Below, in pieces: positions 1 through 8,400 of a stretch of DNA of 64,000 bases (the first letter of the stretch is position 1; every line of letters begins with the position of its first letter). The stretch is from Minisyncoccota bacterium. GTDB lineage: Bacteria; Patescibacteriota; Minisyncoccia; Phycocordibacterales; CAIJYI01. Made by a program: the position numbers and the translations under genes. The notes beneath the pieces are model-generated. The model saw only the letters and a program-made list of their open reading frames with translations, was not told the DNA's origin and ran no database searches. The DNA lies in NCBI GenBank assembly GCA_023229825.1, contig JALNYN010000007.1, positions 11,284 to 75,283 of the forward strand. The letters run 5' to 3'.

Positions 1-2
1 AA

Positions 3-359
3 GGATCGATGCTGATCCATGCAGATCAGCTGCGAGTGGGACAGATCATAACAAATCTGCTCAATAACGCCTCAAAATATTCGGAGGAAAATAAACTCAT
101 TGAGATGATCGTGGAAAAACTTGGCGATAAAGCCGTCATTAAGATCAAAGATTATGGGGTCGGAATTTCTACGGAAGCACAGAAAGATATCTTTGCACTC
201 TTTTCTCAAAATGAGACCATGAGCCGAGTGAAAGGAGGGCTTGGCGTCGGGTTGTATCTGTCGAGAGAACTTGCACAGCTTCATGGCGGTTCAATAACCG
301 TCAAAAGCGCCGGTCTCGGAAAGGGAAGTGAATTCATTGTTACGCTGCCTCTTAAATGA
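3..359 (+). CDS. Sensor histidine kinase, C-terminal ATPase domain (partial)
   Basis: The reading frame is already open at the window edge, so only the C-terminal HATPase_c part is present; the true start lies outside. Visible motifs are the N box (NLLNNASKY), the G1 box (DYGVGIS), an F-box-like stretch (IFALFSQNE) and the G2 box (GGLGVGLYLS), so ATP binding looks intact. The C-terminus (GKGSEFIVTLPL) closely resembles the kinase part of the hybrid kinase at 26771-28318, suggesting paralogues. The gene ends 21 bases before a strong terminator. The sensory input cannot be judged. Confidence 0.9.
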   Translation, partial: GSMLIHADQLRVGQIITNLLNNASKYSEENKLIEMIVEKLGDKAVIKIKDYGVGISTEAQKDIFALFSQNETMSRVKGGLGVGLYLSRELAQLHGGSITVKSAGLGKGSEFIVTLPLK

Positions 360-380
360 TCGATCTCTCATAAAAAAAAT

Positions 381-412
381 AACGTTTGGTAAAAACCAAA
401 CGTTATTTTTTT
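381..412. terminator. Bidirectional intrinsic terminator
   Basis: A perfect 10-bp stem (381-390 with 395-404) with an AAAA loop has a T run on its right and an A run on its left. It can end the kinase transcript on + and the transcript of the convergent gene at 420-755 on -. Confidence 0.9.
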
Positions 413-419
413 ATCAGCT

Positions 420-755
420 TTATTTTGCGGCTGAATCAAAAAGAATGTTGATAAGCGATATCACGAGCCCGAAGAGGAGGGCGATAAGGAACGAACCCGG
501 CACAAATCCCGGTACGATCGCTCCCGCGATCAAAACAAGAATGGTGTTGATAACGAGCGTAAAAAGCCCGAGGGTCATAATGTTCAACGGAAGCGTCAGC
601 GCCAAAAGGACCGGCTTGACGAAAAGATTGAGCAGTCCGAGGACGACCGCTACGACGAAAGCGGTAAACCATCCGCTGACCATTACTCCGGGGATAAGAT
701 ACGCTGCCACCATGACCGCGATGGTATTGATCGCGAAATGAAAAAACATGTTCAT
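420..755 (-). CDS. Phage holin family / YvlD-like 4-TM membrane protein
   Basis: A 111-aa, very hydrophobic protein with four predicted membrane helices and small polar turns. Pattern and length match the superfamily IV holin-like family (PF04020, YvlD type), which is usually chromosomal and not part of a lysis cassette; its function is poorly known and a role in envelope stress has been suggested for some members. No endolysin or phage gene is nearby, so a lysis role is unlikely. It converges on the kinase gene across a shared terminator. Confidence 0.8.
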   Translation of the reverse strand: MNMFFHFAINTIAVMVAAYLIPGVMVSGWFTAFVVAVVLGLLNLFVKPVLLALTLPLNIMTLGLFTLVINTILVLIAGAIVPGFVPGSFLIALLFGLVISLINILFDSAAK

Positions 756-767
756 AAAGTTAGTTTT

Positions 768-959
768 TTATTTTTTATGTTTAACTTTTAATGGGATCGT
801 GCTTCGCTTCGTCTTCGCGATCTTACGCAAATCCTTTTCGCTCATGGAACTCGCCATTTTTTTTGACGCTCCTTTAAGCTTTCTTTTTGATATTTGTCCG
901 CGTTTCGCGGACAGAGCCGCACCCGCGGCCATCTGTTGTTTTTTTGATCTTGCCGGCAT
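768..959 (-). CDS. DUF3008 family small basic protein
   Basis: A 63-aa lysine-rich protein with the pattern MPARSKKQQMAAGAALSAK followed by LKGASKKMASSMSE, the conserved layout of DUF3008 (PF11450). Members are short, basic and probably soluble; function unknown. It is upstream of the holin-like gene on the same strand with a 12-bp gap, so the two may be co-transcribed. No membrane segment or cysteine is present. Confidence 0.85.
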   Translation of the reverse strand: MPARSKKQQMAAGAALSAKRGQISKRKLKGASKKMASSMSEKDLRKIAKTKRSTIPLKVKHKK

Positions 960-1008
960 AGTACCTTTTATTACCGCCGGCTTATGAAATATTCATGAAA
1001 ATAAAAAA

Positions 1009-1026
1009 AGCAGGCCGTTTGACCTG
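1009..1026. terminator. Short hairpin, possible terminator
   Basis: AGCAGG and CCTGCT form a 6-bp stem around an 8-nt loop, with an A run on the left and a T-rich stretch about 10 nt to the right. It could stop leftward transcripts before DUF3008 or rightward read-through. Weak. Confidence 0.4.
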
Positions 1027-1053
1027 CTCCAAATTTTTATCATCTATACAATG

Positions 1054-1084
1054 CGTCATCCCGGGCCGCGACCCGGGATCCACG
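1054..1084. repeat. Dispersed palindromic repeat (CGTCATyCCGG...CCGGrATCCACG family)
   Basis: One of about ten copies in the window of an about 30-bp unit. CGTCAT and ATCCACG flank an internal inverted repeat whose arms vary between copies but stay complementary; here the arms are CCCGGG(C/T)-like. Other copies start at 1743, 19427, 22309, 29096, 34967, 38165 and 38220. All lie outside genes, often near 3' ends. Confidence 0.8.
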
Positions 1085-1091
1085 TCGTGCT

Positions 1092-1646
1092 TCACCTTGC
1101 CGCAATTAACATGAGATGAAGATCTTCGCAGCATAGACCAACATCTATAAATTCGTAGCGAACGTGCAGTTCTCCGCTGTCGATACATTCTACCAAACGG
1201 TGCGCTCTCTTTATCTGGCACTGAAAGTATGCAGCCTGTTCCGCAGCAAAATCTCTTTCACTATCGCGCATTTTAGGATTGTTGCTGTATTTTGCTTCAA
1301 GATAGCCTTGGGCCCAATCGCTCATACGGGCAATGTGTGCGGCAAGAAGCGATCTTTTAAAAGAGCGGACAGCTTCTTTGTCGATCGCGTGGTTGATCAC
1401 TGCTTGATATCGGCTTGTCGCGTCCTCCGTGCGTTGATCCTCTCCATTGGGCAAACGGATCGGATACGCCATCTCGGAACGGGTCACGGAGACGCGCATC
1501 TTGCTTTGGACGCGTCCGTCTTCTTCAGTGATCCCTCCCGTTGGATAACATTCTTGTTCCACGACAAGAGAATGGTCGAGCAAATGCAGGGTATCTAAAT
1601 TGCGTTCCAGCTGCTCCGAAATAGTTTCCGGAATGTTTGTTTTCAT
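1092..1646 (-). CDS. Hypothetical cytoplasmic protein
   Basis: A 184-aa protein, charged and without membrane segments, not assignable to a family by eye. The start at 1646 is chosen because a GAGGTG ribosome-binding site lies 5-10 nt upstream; the longer open frame reads back into the palindromic repeat and is not plausible. The middle (SEMAYPIRLPNGEDQRTEDA) and a helical C-terminal half with several Cys and His residues are the visible features. A MITE-like element begins about 80 bp upstream. Confidence 0.7.
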   Translation of the reverse strand: MKTNIPETISEQLERNLDTLHLLDHSLVVEQECYPTGGITEEDGRVQSKMRVSVTRSEMAYPIRLPNGEDQRTEDATSRYQAVINHAIDKEAVRSFKRSLLAAHIARMSDWAQGYLEAKYSNNPKMRDSERDFAAEQAAYFQCQIKRAHRLVECIDSGELHVRYEFIDVGLCCEDLHLMLIAAR

Positions 1647-1723
1647 GTTTTCACCTCGTTTTGTTGTTGAAATTCTGTTGCAGACTATATCATAGAAACA
1701 ATTGTAAGTCAAGGTATCCGTTA

Positions 1724-1976
1724 GTATCTCCTCACATCTATCCGTCATTCCAGCCCGCGAGCTGGAATCCACGGCGTAACGACGTGGATTCTGAATCGCA
1801 CCACAAGAGTATTTCCATTTTTATGGTCGCTTCACTCCTTCACCACAAGAGTATTTCCAATTTTATACTCCCTACGGTCGTTAAAATTTAGGTCAAAAAT
1901 TAGGTCAGTTCAGAATGACGACGAACGAGTTTTAGCGATTTTTCGGTAAAACATGATGATGGTGTGAGGAATTACG
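1724..1976. mobile_element. MITE-like element, copy 1 (253 bp)
   Basis: The left end is GTATCTCCTCAC and the right end GTGTGAGGAATTACG, an imperfect inverted repeat of the left. The 7-bp direct repeat TCCGTTA occurs immediately outside both ends (1717-1723 and 1977-1983), as expected for a target-site duplication. The interior holds a palindromic-repeat copy (1743-1773) and an insertion-like part with CACCACAAGAGTATTTCCA twice (about 1800 and 1841). It codes for nothing visible. It matches the element at 22287-22443 at both ends and in the same internal order. It fills the gene-free stretch 1647-2079 together with the promoter of the next gene. Confidence 0.8.
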
Positions 1977-2024
1977 TCCGTTATGGTTCAATAGCTTGGA
2001 AACGCTCCATCATAAAATATCGAT

Positions 2025-2067
2025 TTGCTTTTATTTATGCGCCGGTGTATAAATTAACTATGGTTAA
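2025..2067 (+). promoter_or_regulatory. Promoter and putative operator of the DtxR-like gene
   Basis: A -35 box TTGCTT (2025-2030) and a -10 box TATAAA (2048-2053) are separated by 17 bp. Directly after the -10 box is the dyad TTAAC-TATG-GTTAA (2054-2067), which would cover the transcription start. DtxR/MntR proteins bind such AT-rich dyads, so iron- or manganese-dependent autoregulation is inferred. Confidence 0.65.
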
Positions 2068-2079
2068 CTTATTTACGCG

Positions 2080-2487
2080 ATGAAAAATCAAAGCCAAGAA
2101 GATTACTTGAGAGCGATCTATCGTGAATACGAAAAAAGCGGACAGTCGCCCCATGCCGTTCTTATCGCAGATCGAATGTCGGTGTCAAAACCGGCCGTAT
2201 CAAAGATGCTGAAAAAACTGTCCGAAAGAAAGCTTTTGAAAGCGCAGCCGTATTCGAAAATTTCTTTAACGGCAAAAGGGCTAAAAGCCGCTCAAAACCT
2301 CACTTACAAGCACCGGATAATCGAAGTTTTTCTTTCAGATGTTCTTCGCGTCGATAAAGAGCGTGTACACGATGAGGCACATGTGCTTGAGCATGCCTTT
2401 TCAGATACGACCATTAAAAAACTCGCAGCCTTTTTAAATGATCCGACCGTTTCTCCCCATGGCAGGAAAATACCGAAACCAAAATAG
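2080..2487 (+). CDS. DtxR/MntR-family metal-dependent transcriptional regulator
   Basis: 135 aa. The N-terminal part is a winged helix-turn-helix (about residues 5-65; SKPAVSKMLKKLSERKLL is the recognition region). It is followed by the helical dimerisation/metal-binding part with DEAHVLEHAFSD, the E-A-x-x-L-E-H pattern typical of DtxR and MntR, and a C-terminal PHGRKIP, the family's usual end. There is no SH3-like domain, so it is the short MntR/IdeR-like form. The FTR1 iron permease gene follows after 41 bp, so the ligand is probably Fe(II), and the regulator likely represses both genes when metal is plentiful. Confidence 0.9.
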   Translation: MKNQSQEDYLRAIYREYEKSGQSPHAVLIADRMSVSKPAVSKMLKKLSERKLLKAQPYSKISLTAKGLKAAQNLTYKHRIIEVFLSDVLRVDKERVHDEAHVLEHAFSDTTIKKLAAFLNDPTVSPHGRKIPKPK

Positions 2488-2528
2488 CAGCGACGGAAAA
2501 ATGATTATTATATAATTTTATTAATTTT

Positions 2529-3359
2529 ATGTTTGCACCATTCGTACTCTCATTTCGGGAGATATTGGAGATAGGGCTGCTCTCTATCCTTATTATTACC
2601 TATCTTTCTCGCGCAGGACTGGGGCATCTGGTAAAGTATGTCTGGCACGGGATCATCGGCGGAGCTGTGATCAGCGTTATTCTGGGAGCGATCGCATGGC
2701 AAGTTTTTGGGGGACTTCCCGAGCCGTATGAAAAATTATTTGAAGCCGTCGCTTCGGTTATTGCCGCGGTTGTTCTTACCGTTGTGTTCTTTTGGCTCGC
2801 GAGGCATCGCGGCGACTTGCTGGAACAAAAGCTTCAAAAGCACGTTGATGCATTCAAAGAAAGGGAGGCCATCAGCGGAATTTTCTTTTTTGCCTTTTTG
2901 GTCGTTTTGCGCGAAGGCCTTGAGATCGTACTTTTTCTTTTTCCGTATCTGATCAAAGATCCGGCAAATACGATCTTGGGATTTTCGGCGGGTACTTTTA
3001 CGGCGCTTGTTCTTTCTTTTGCCATGTATCGATACGGCACGCATATCGACGTGAATAAAATATTTTATTATTCAAGCCTCATTATCGTTCTCATCGTGGC
3101 CGGCATGCTCGGATACGGCGTGCATGAATTCATCGAATTTCTCGCATTCAGAGGAATTGAAATAGGATGGCTCGGACAGTTCGTCTATGATCTCCATATC
3201 CCAAGCAGCAGTATCTGGTCGCACAAAGGAATTCTCGGCGCTCCTTTCGCGATACTTTTCGGCTATTCCACAAAAATGGAATGGGCTCGTCTTCTGATCC
3301 AGATCGCCTATCTCTCCATTTTCATACCGCTCACCGTGCGGATGTACAGACAGAGATAA
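2529..3359 (+). CDS. FTR1-family high-affinity iron permease
   Basis: A 276-aa integral membrane protein with about seven helices. It carries the two iron-translocation motifs of the FTR1/EfeU family: REILE at residues 10-14 and REGLE at 128-132. It would import iron across the cytoplasmic membrane. No EfeO/EfeB partner or multicopper oxidase is next to it. It follows the DtxR-like gene on the same strand; a TATAAT at 2511-2516 may give it an extra promoter. No ribosome-binding site is evident. Confidence 0.92.
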   Translation: MFAPFVLSFREILEIGLLSILIITYLSRAGLGHLVKYVWHGIIGGAVISVILGAIAWQVFGGLPEPYEKLFEAVASVIAAVVLTVVFFWLARHRGDLLEQKLQKHVDAFKEREAISGIFFFAFLVVLREGLEIVLFLFPYLIKDPANTILGFSAGTFTALVLSFAMYRYGTHIDVNKIFYYSSLIIVLIVAGMLGYGVHEFIEFLAFRGIEIGWLGQFVYDLHIPSSSIWSHKGILGAPFAILFGYSTKMEWARLLIQIAYLSIFIPLTVRMYRQR

Positions 3360-3366
3360 AATAAAA

Positions 3367-3391
3367 AAACCGTCCCAACGTGGGACGGTTT
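3367..3391. terminator. Bidirectional terminator between FTR1 and NarK genes
   Basis: An 11-bp perfect stem (AAACCGTCCCA with TGGGACGGTTT) has a 3-nt loop. The run of A on the left gives a U tract for leftward transcripts, so it mainly ends the convergent transporter gene. Confidence 0.9.
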
Positions 3392-3405
3392 TGAATAAAA
3401 AAGGA

Positions 3406-4623
3406 CTAGTTTTGTTTCGACCAATAGAGGGCGGTAAGCGATACGGCTGCGACTCCCCAGAGGAACATAAAGGCGGTGGTATAAATACCGGTATAGTCGA
3501 GGATCGCTCCAAAGATTATCGGCAAGAGATATCCGCCCAAACCGCCGCCGAGACCAATGGCCCCAAAAACGGCTCCGGTATTTTTTGGAAAATCGTCGGC
3601 CGCATATTTGAAGATCGAGGCATTGCCGATACCAAGCGCCAGTCCGAGAACCATAAGAACCCCGGTAAAGACCCACATGTTGATGTGAATGGGGATCACG
3701 ATATCGCCGTTCAGCGTATGGAAGATAACATCCGAAGGCGGATATGAGATTATCGTAAGACAGAAGAGCGCCACCCACATAATCGAGCGTGTCACTTTGA
3801 ACGCTCCATATTTATCTGCAAGCCATCCGCCGTATGCCCGTATCAGACTTCCCGGCAGAGCGAATACCATCGCCATCAGAGCGCCGTCTTGGAGAGTAAA
3901 TCCGTATGCGCTCATGTAATAGGAAGGCATCCAAAGAGCGAGTGCGATAAATCCTCCGAACGTAAGCGAGTAATATTGAAAATATCTCCACGCTTTGGGA
4001 TCTTTCATCACAGCAAATTGTTCCGAGATCTTTGTGTTTGTCCGGTGGCTTTCGTCCGTAAAAGTGAACAAAAGAAAAATGATCGCAACCATGAGCAGGA
4101 TGACCGCATACACTTTTGGCACCATTCTCCACCCGTAGGCAGCGATCAAGATCGGCGCCGCGAATTGCGTGAGAGCCGTCCCGACATTACCTGAACCAAA
4201 GATCCCCATGGCAAATCCTTGCCGTTCTTTCGGGAACCATTTTACTACATAGCTGATCCCGACAGCGAATGACGTTCCCACGATGCCGACGAACAGACCC
4301 AAAACAAGAAAATGCCAGTAAGCAGAAGCCCATCCTCCGATCAAATAAAGCGGAGGCAATGCCGAGATCATGAGAAGGAAAAATACCCGCCGTCCGCCGA
4401 AGCGATCTGATAAGGCGCCGAAAAGCGGACGAAGGAATGCGCCGGTTAATATCGGCGTACCGATGAGAACGCCGAACTCGGTGTTTGAAAGTCCGAGTTC
4501 CGCTTGTATTGGTTTGCCGATGATGGAAAAAATGACCCATACGGCGAAACAGACGACAAATCCGAACGTGCTCATGGAGAGCACCAGATTTCTTTTTGTT
4601 TCATTGGAAGTGAATAGCTCCAT
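3406..4623 (-). CDS. narK: MFS transporter, nitrate/nitrite porter (NarK-like)
   Basis: A 405-aa, 12-helix major facilitator. The MFS motif between helices 2 and 3 is clear (GALSDRFGGRR) and repeated in the second half (GGWLADKYGAFK). Glycine-rich helices 5 and 11 (GIFGSGNVGTALTQ; GAIGLGGGLGGYLLP) resemble the nitrate-signature helices of the NNP family. The start at 4623 is chosen because CAGGGG lies 6 nt upstream; an upstream ATG would add 7 residues. Being next to narGHJI supports nitrate uptake and/or nitrite export. The symbol rests on family pattern and context; substrate is inferred. Confidence 0.82.
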   Translation of the reverse strand: MELFTSNETKRNLVLSMSTFGFVVCFAVWVIFSIIGKPIQAELGLSNTEFGVLIGTPILTGAFLRPLFGALSDRFGGRRVFFLLMISALPPLYLIGGWASAYWHFLVLGLFVGIVGTSFAVGISYVVKWFPKERQGFAMGIFGSGNVGTALTQFAAPILIAAYGWRMVPKVYAVILLMVAIIFLLFTFTDESHRTNTKISEQFAVMKDPKAWRYFQYYSLTFGGFIALALWMPSYYMSAYGFTLQDGALMAMVFALPGSLIRAYGGWLADKYGAFKVTRSIMWVALFCLTIISYPPSDVIFHTLNGDIVIPIHINMWVFTGVLMVLGLALGIGNASIFKYAADDFPKNTGAVFGAIGLGGGLGGYLLPIIFGAILDYTGIYTTAFMFLWGVAAVSLTALYWSKQN

Positions 4624-4734
4624 AATAAACCCCTGAAATTTCAATGTTCAAAAATAACGGATCAAAAAATTTCGATCGATACCTCAACACATGTAAACGT
4701 AAAAAACAGTTTCTGTCAATTTTTTATAAAAAAA

Positions 4735-4756
4735 TCACCCGGCTTGCGTCGGGTGA
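4735..4756 (-). terminator. Intrinsic terminator of the DGC-protein gene
   Basis: Stem TCACCCG/CGGGTGA with an 8-nt loop is followed, reading leftward, by a T7-ATAAAAA stretch. It lies 24 nt beyond the stop of the 4780-5148 gene. Confidence 0.85.
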
Positions 4757-4779
4757 CCTCATGAAGACATCATCTTCGA

Positions 4780-5148
4780 TTAAAGAGCGTGGATCTTCTC
4801 TTTTACCTCGCCGTAGAGTCGTTCCGCGTCAGCGGGGTCGAAGTCAGTATTCTGTATTTTCTTTACGCCCATCTCGGCAAGCTTAATGTGCAGAGTCGGT
4901 TTTACGCCGTGGCGTTTCAAACAGGATTCAACGCAGACCAGCGGACAGCCGTCGATCGCTACGATCTTTCTGTCCGGTTCCGTCGCCTTTTTTACCAAAG
5001 CGGGAACATCGCCGCCAACGCCCGCGATGCATGACATTTCTGCGGTGCCGTCTTTATTCAATTGCAGAGCGAGAAAATTTGCCAGTTGCGCGGCGCTTGA
5101 ACATCCGGAGCACGAATAGACGAGCGGAGTTTCTTTTTTTGCTTTCAT
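4780..5148 (-). CDS. DGC-domain putative zinc-binding protein
   Basis: A 122-aa soluble protein of the DGC family (PF08859). Cys13 and Cys16 (YSCSGCSSA), Cys40 and the signature DGCPLVCVESC (residues 66-76) are the conserved cysteines thought to bind metal. The family is frequently found with nitrogen-oxide or thiol-redox genes, and here it is divergent from narG, so a role linked to nitrate reduction or its stress is possible but unproven. It shares the 281-bp divergent promoter region with the nar operon. Confidence 0.85.
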   Translation of the reverse strand: MKAKKETPLVYSCSGCSSAAQLANFLALQLNKDGTAEMSCIAGVGGDVPALVKKATEPDRKIVAIDGCPLVCVESCLKRHGVKPTLHIKLAEMGVKKIQNTDFDPADAERLYGEVKEKIHAL

Positions 5149-5245
5149 AATAACCTCATTCTATCTTGGAAAAAACAAGAGGGATCGAAAAAATCGAGAA
5201 TTATTGATCGATCATCCATACCTAAACTAAACAAAAAAGCTCATG

Positions 5246-5267
5246 TTGTCAATAGACAGCTTGACAA
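5246..5267. promoter_or_regulatory. Dyad in the divergent DGC/nar promoter region
   Basis: TTGTCAA-N8-TTGACAA forms a perfect 7-bp inverted repeat. Each half contains a TTGACA-like -35 sequence pointing outwards, so the site may hold two divergent promoters or be an operator for a dimeric regulator. It is not a good FNR site (TTGAT-N4-ATCAA). The rest of 5149-5429 is AT-rich with nothing else recognisable except the narG ribosome-binding site. Confidence 0.45.
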
Positions 5268-5429
5268 TTTAGGTGAAATCTAACATTGTAGAAGCATATG
5301 TATATTTCGGGAACATGACCGTAAAGAAGATGAATGGCAAAGAGCACGATTTGTTGCGAATTTTTTGTTTTGAGATATACCGCTCTTTGACATAATGAAA
5401 TTGACTGCAAAACAGAAGGAGAAAAATAG

Positions 5430-8400
5430 ATGAAGAGAACCTTAGATAAACTTTCGCGTTTGTTTGGAAAAACTTCGAACGAACACGAGGTAGTGACAGA
5501 AGAAAGCCGTGATTGGGAAAGACTCTATCGGGATCGGCTCGGCGTTCAAAAGACCGTGCGTTCGACGCACGGGGTAAATTGCACCGGCTCATGCAGCTGG
5601 GAAATACAAGTAAAAAACGGACTGGTGATCGGAGAAGTTCAAAAAACGGATTATCCTCGGACCAGACCCGGACTTCCGAACCATGAACCGCGCGGCTGCC
5701 CTCGAGGTGCCAGCGCATCGTGGTATTTATACAGCGCGGCGCGTCTCAAACATCCTCTTGCTCGAGGCGCATTGGTACGGATATGGCGTGAGGCGAGAAA
5801 AACGCTTGACCCTGTTTCCGCATGGGCATCGATCGTTGAGGATCCCGAAAAAACAAAAAGCTATAAGACGAAACGAGGAATGGGCGGTTTTGTTCGTTTG
5901 ACGTGGGACGAGGCTATGGAGATCATCGCCGCGGCCAACATTTACACGATCAAAAAATACGGACCCGACCGGGTGGTCGGATTCTCACCCATACCCGCTA
6001 TGTCTATGGCAAGCTACTCCGGGGGAACGAGATATCTTTCTCTTATCGGCGGCGCGAACCTTTCATTCTATGATTGGTATTGCGATCTGCCTCCGTCTTC
6101 GCCTCAAGTCTGGGGCGAGCAAACGGATGTTCCCGAAAGCGCGGATTGGTACAATTCCAAATACATTTTGGTTTGGGGTTCGAATGTCCCGCAAACGAGA
6201 ACGCCTGATGCGCACTTTCTTTCGGAATCTCGATATAACGGCACGAAGTCTGTCGTCGTTTCATCGGATTACAGCGAAGCGGTAAAATTTGCCGATCTCT
6301 GGATGCACCCGAAACAAGGACACGATGCCGCTCTTGCTATGGCAATGGGGCACGTGATCTTAAACGAGTATCACTCAAAAAACCGGAGCTTATATTTTTC
6401 CGAATACTGCAAAGCCTATACCGACATGCCGCTGCTCGTGGCGCTCGAAGAGAAAGACGGAACCTTTCAAGCCGGAAGATTCCTTCGCGCTTCAGACTTC
6501 GATCAAACCATGAAAGAAGAGAAGAGCGAGTGGAAAACGGTACTTATAAATGAACGTACCGGAAATATTGCCGTTCCGAACGGAAGCATCGGTTTTCGCT
6601 GGGACGAAAGTGGAAAGTGGAATCTTCTTTCTGAAGAGATCACGCCGCGCCTTTCGCTTCTCGGAACAGAGGACGAGACCGTGAAGGTTTCCATGCCTTA
6701 TTTCGGAGGCGACGAGAGCGAGAATATTCTCTTGCGCAGCGTTCCGGTAAAGAAATTTTTCTTAAATGGAAAAGAAGTGCTTGCCGCAACGGTGTACGAT
6801 CTGCTTTTGGCCAATTACGGCGTGAGCAGAGATCCCGATGTCACAGAAGAGAGTTATAACGAAGTCGCACCGTATACGCCTGCATGGGCTGAAAAACATT
6901 GCGGCGTAAGCAAAGAGCTCATCATAAAAGTCGCGCGCGAATTCGCTGAAAACGCGGATAAAACGCTCGGCAGATCGATGATCATTCTCGGTGCGGCTAT
7001 CAACCACTGGTACCATTCCGATATGACCTATCGCGGCATTATGAATATGCTCATGATGTGCGGATGCGTCGGACAATCCGGAGGCGGATGGGCTCACTAT
7101 GTGGGACAGGAAAAACTCCGACCTCAAACCGGCTGGGCGCCGCTTGCGTTTGCGACCGACTGGTCGCGTCCTCCGCGGCAGATGAACGGAACTTCATTTT
7201 TTTACACACACTCAGATCAGTGGCGTTTTGAAAAACTGAAAGTTTCGGAAATTTTGTCGCCGCTCGCGGATACATCGCTGGGCAATAGTCATTTGTATGA
7301 CTGGAACACCCGTGCTATTCGCATGGGATGGCTGCCGACACTGCCGGCTTTGGACGTAAATTCGCTTGAAATTGCAAAGAAGGCGGATAGGGCGGGAATA
7401 TCTCCGTCCGAATACGTGGTATCCGGACTGAAGGATGGTACGATCCGATTCGCATGCGAAGACCCTGACAAAGAGGAAAATTATCCTCGCAACCTGTTTC
7501 TTTGGCGTTCAAATCTTTTGGGATCGAGCGGCAAAGGACATGAATATCTTTTGAAATATTTGCTGGGAACGCAATCCGCGGTCTTGGGCAACGAATCGAA
7601 AGATATGAAACCGACCGACTCCGAATGGAGAGAGGATCCCCCTGAGGGAAAACTCGACCTGTTCGTTGTTTTGGACTTCCGAAAATCAACATCCGTTCTG
7701 TATGCCGACATCGCGCTTCCTTCCGCCACGTGGTATGAAAAAGATGATATGAACACATCGGATATGCATCCGTTCATTCATCCGCTGCAAGCCGCCGTAG
7801 ATCCTCTTTTTGAATCGAAAACGGACTGGGAAATTTTCCGGAGCGTCGCGAAGAAATTTGCGGAACTCACGGAAGGAAATCTCGGAGTGGAAAAAGACGT
7901 GGTGCTTACTCCGCTGCTTCATGATTCTCCGGGGGAACTCGGACAGCCGTTCGGCGAAGTGAAGGATTGGAAAAAAGGAGAGTGTGAACCGGTTCCCGGA
8001 AAAACGATGCCGAACATTACCGTGGTCGAAAGAGACTATCCGAACACGTACAAGAAATTTACGTCGGTCGGTCCGCTTCTGTCGAAACTTGGTAACGGAG
8101 GAAAAGGAATTTCGTGGAATACGGAAAAAGAAGTCGATGGTCTTAAAGCCATAAACGGCTGTGTGGAAGAAGAAGGCGTTTCAAAAGGAATGCCGAAGAT
8201 CGAAAGCGCAGTGCAAGCGTGCGAAATGATCCTCGAGTTCGCTCCGGAAACGAACGGTGCGGTCGCGGTGAGATCATGGGAAGCGCTTGAAAAGATAACC
8301 GGTCTTTCTCTCGCCGACCTCGCCAAACCGAGAGAGGCGGACAAGATACGGTTCAAAGATATCGTTGTTCAGCCGAGGAAGATCATTTCTTCTCCGATCT

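Noticed and set aside
420..755. Phage lysis cassette
   Set aside because: Only the holin-like protein is present; no endolysin, spanin or structural gene nearby, and the family is usually chromosomal.
1647..1772. N-terminal extension of the 1092-1646 gene
   Set aside because: The extension translates the MITE end and lacks a ribosome-binding site; GAGGTG fits the start at 1646.
5430..5480. Twin-arginine signal on NarG
   Set aside because: The N-terminus MKRTLDKLSRLFGK has no RR-x-F-L-K motif or hydrophobic core.
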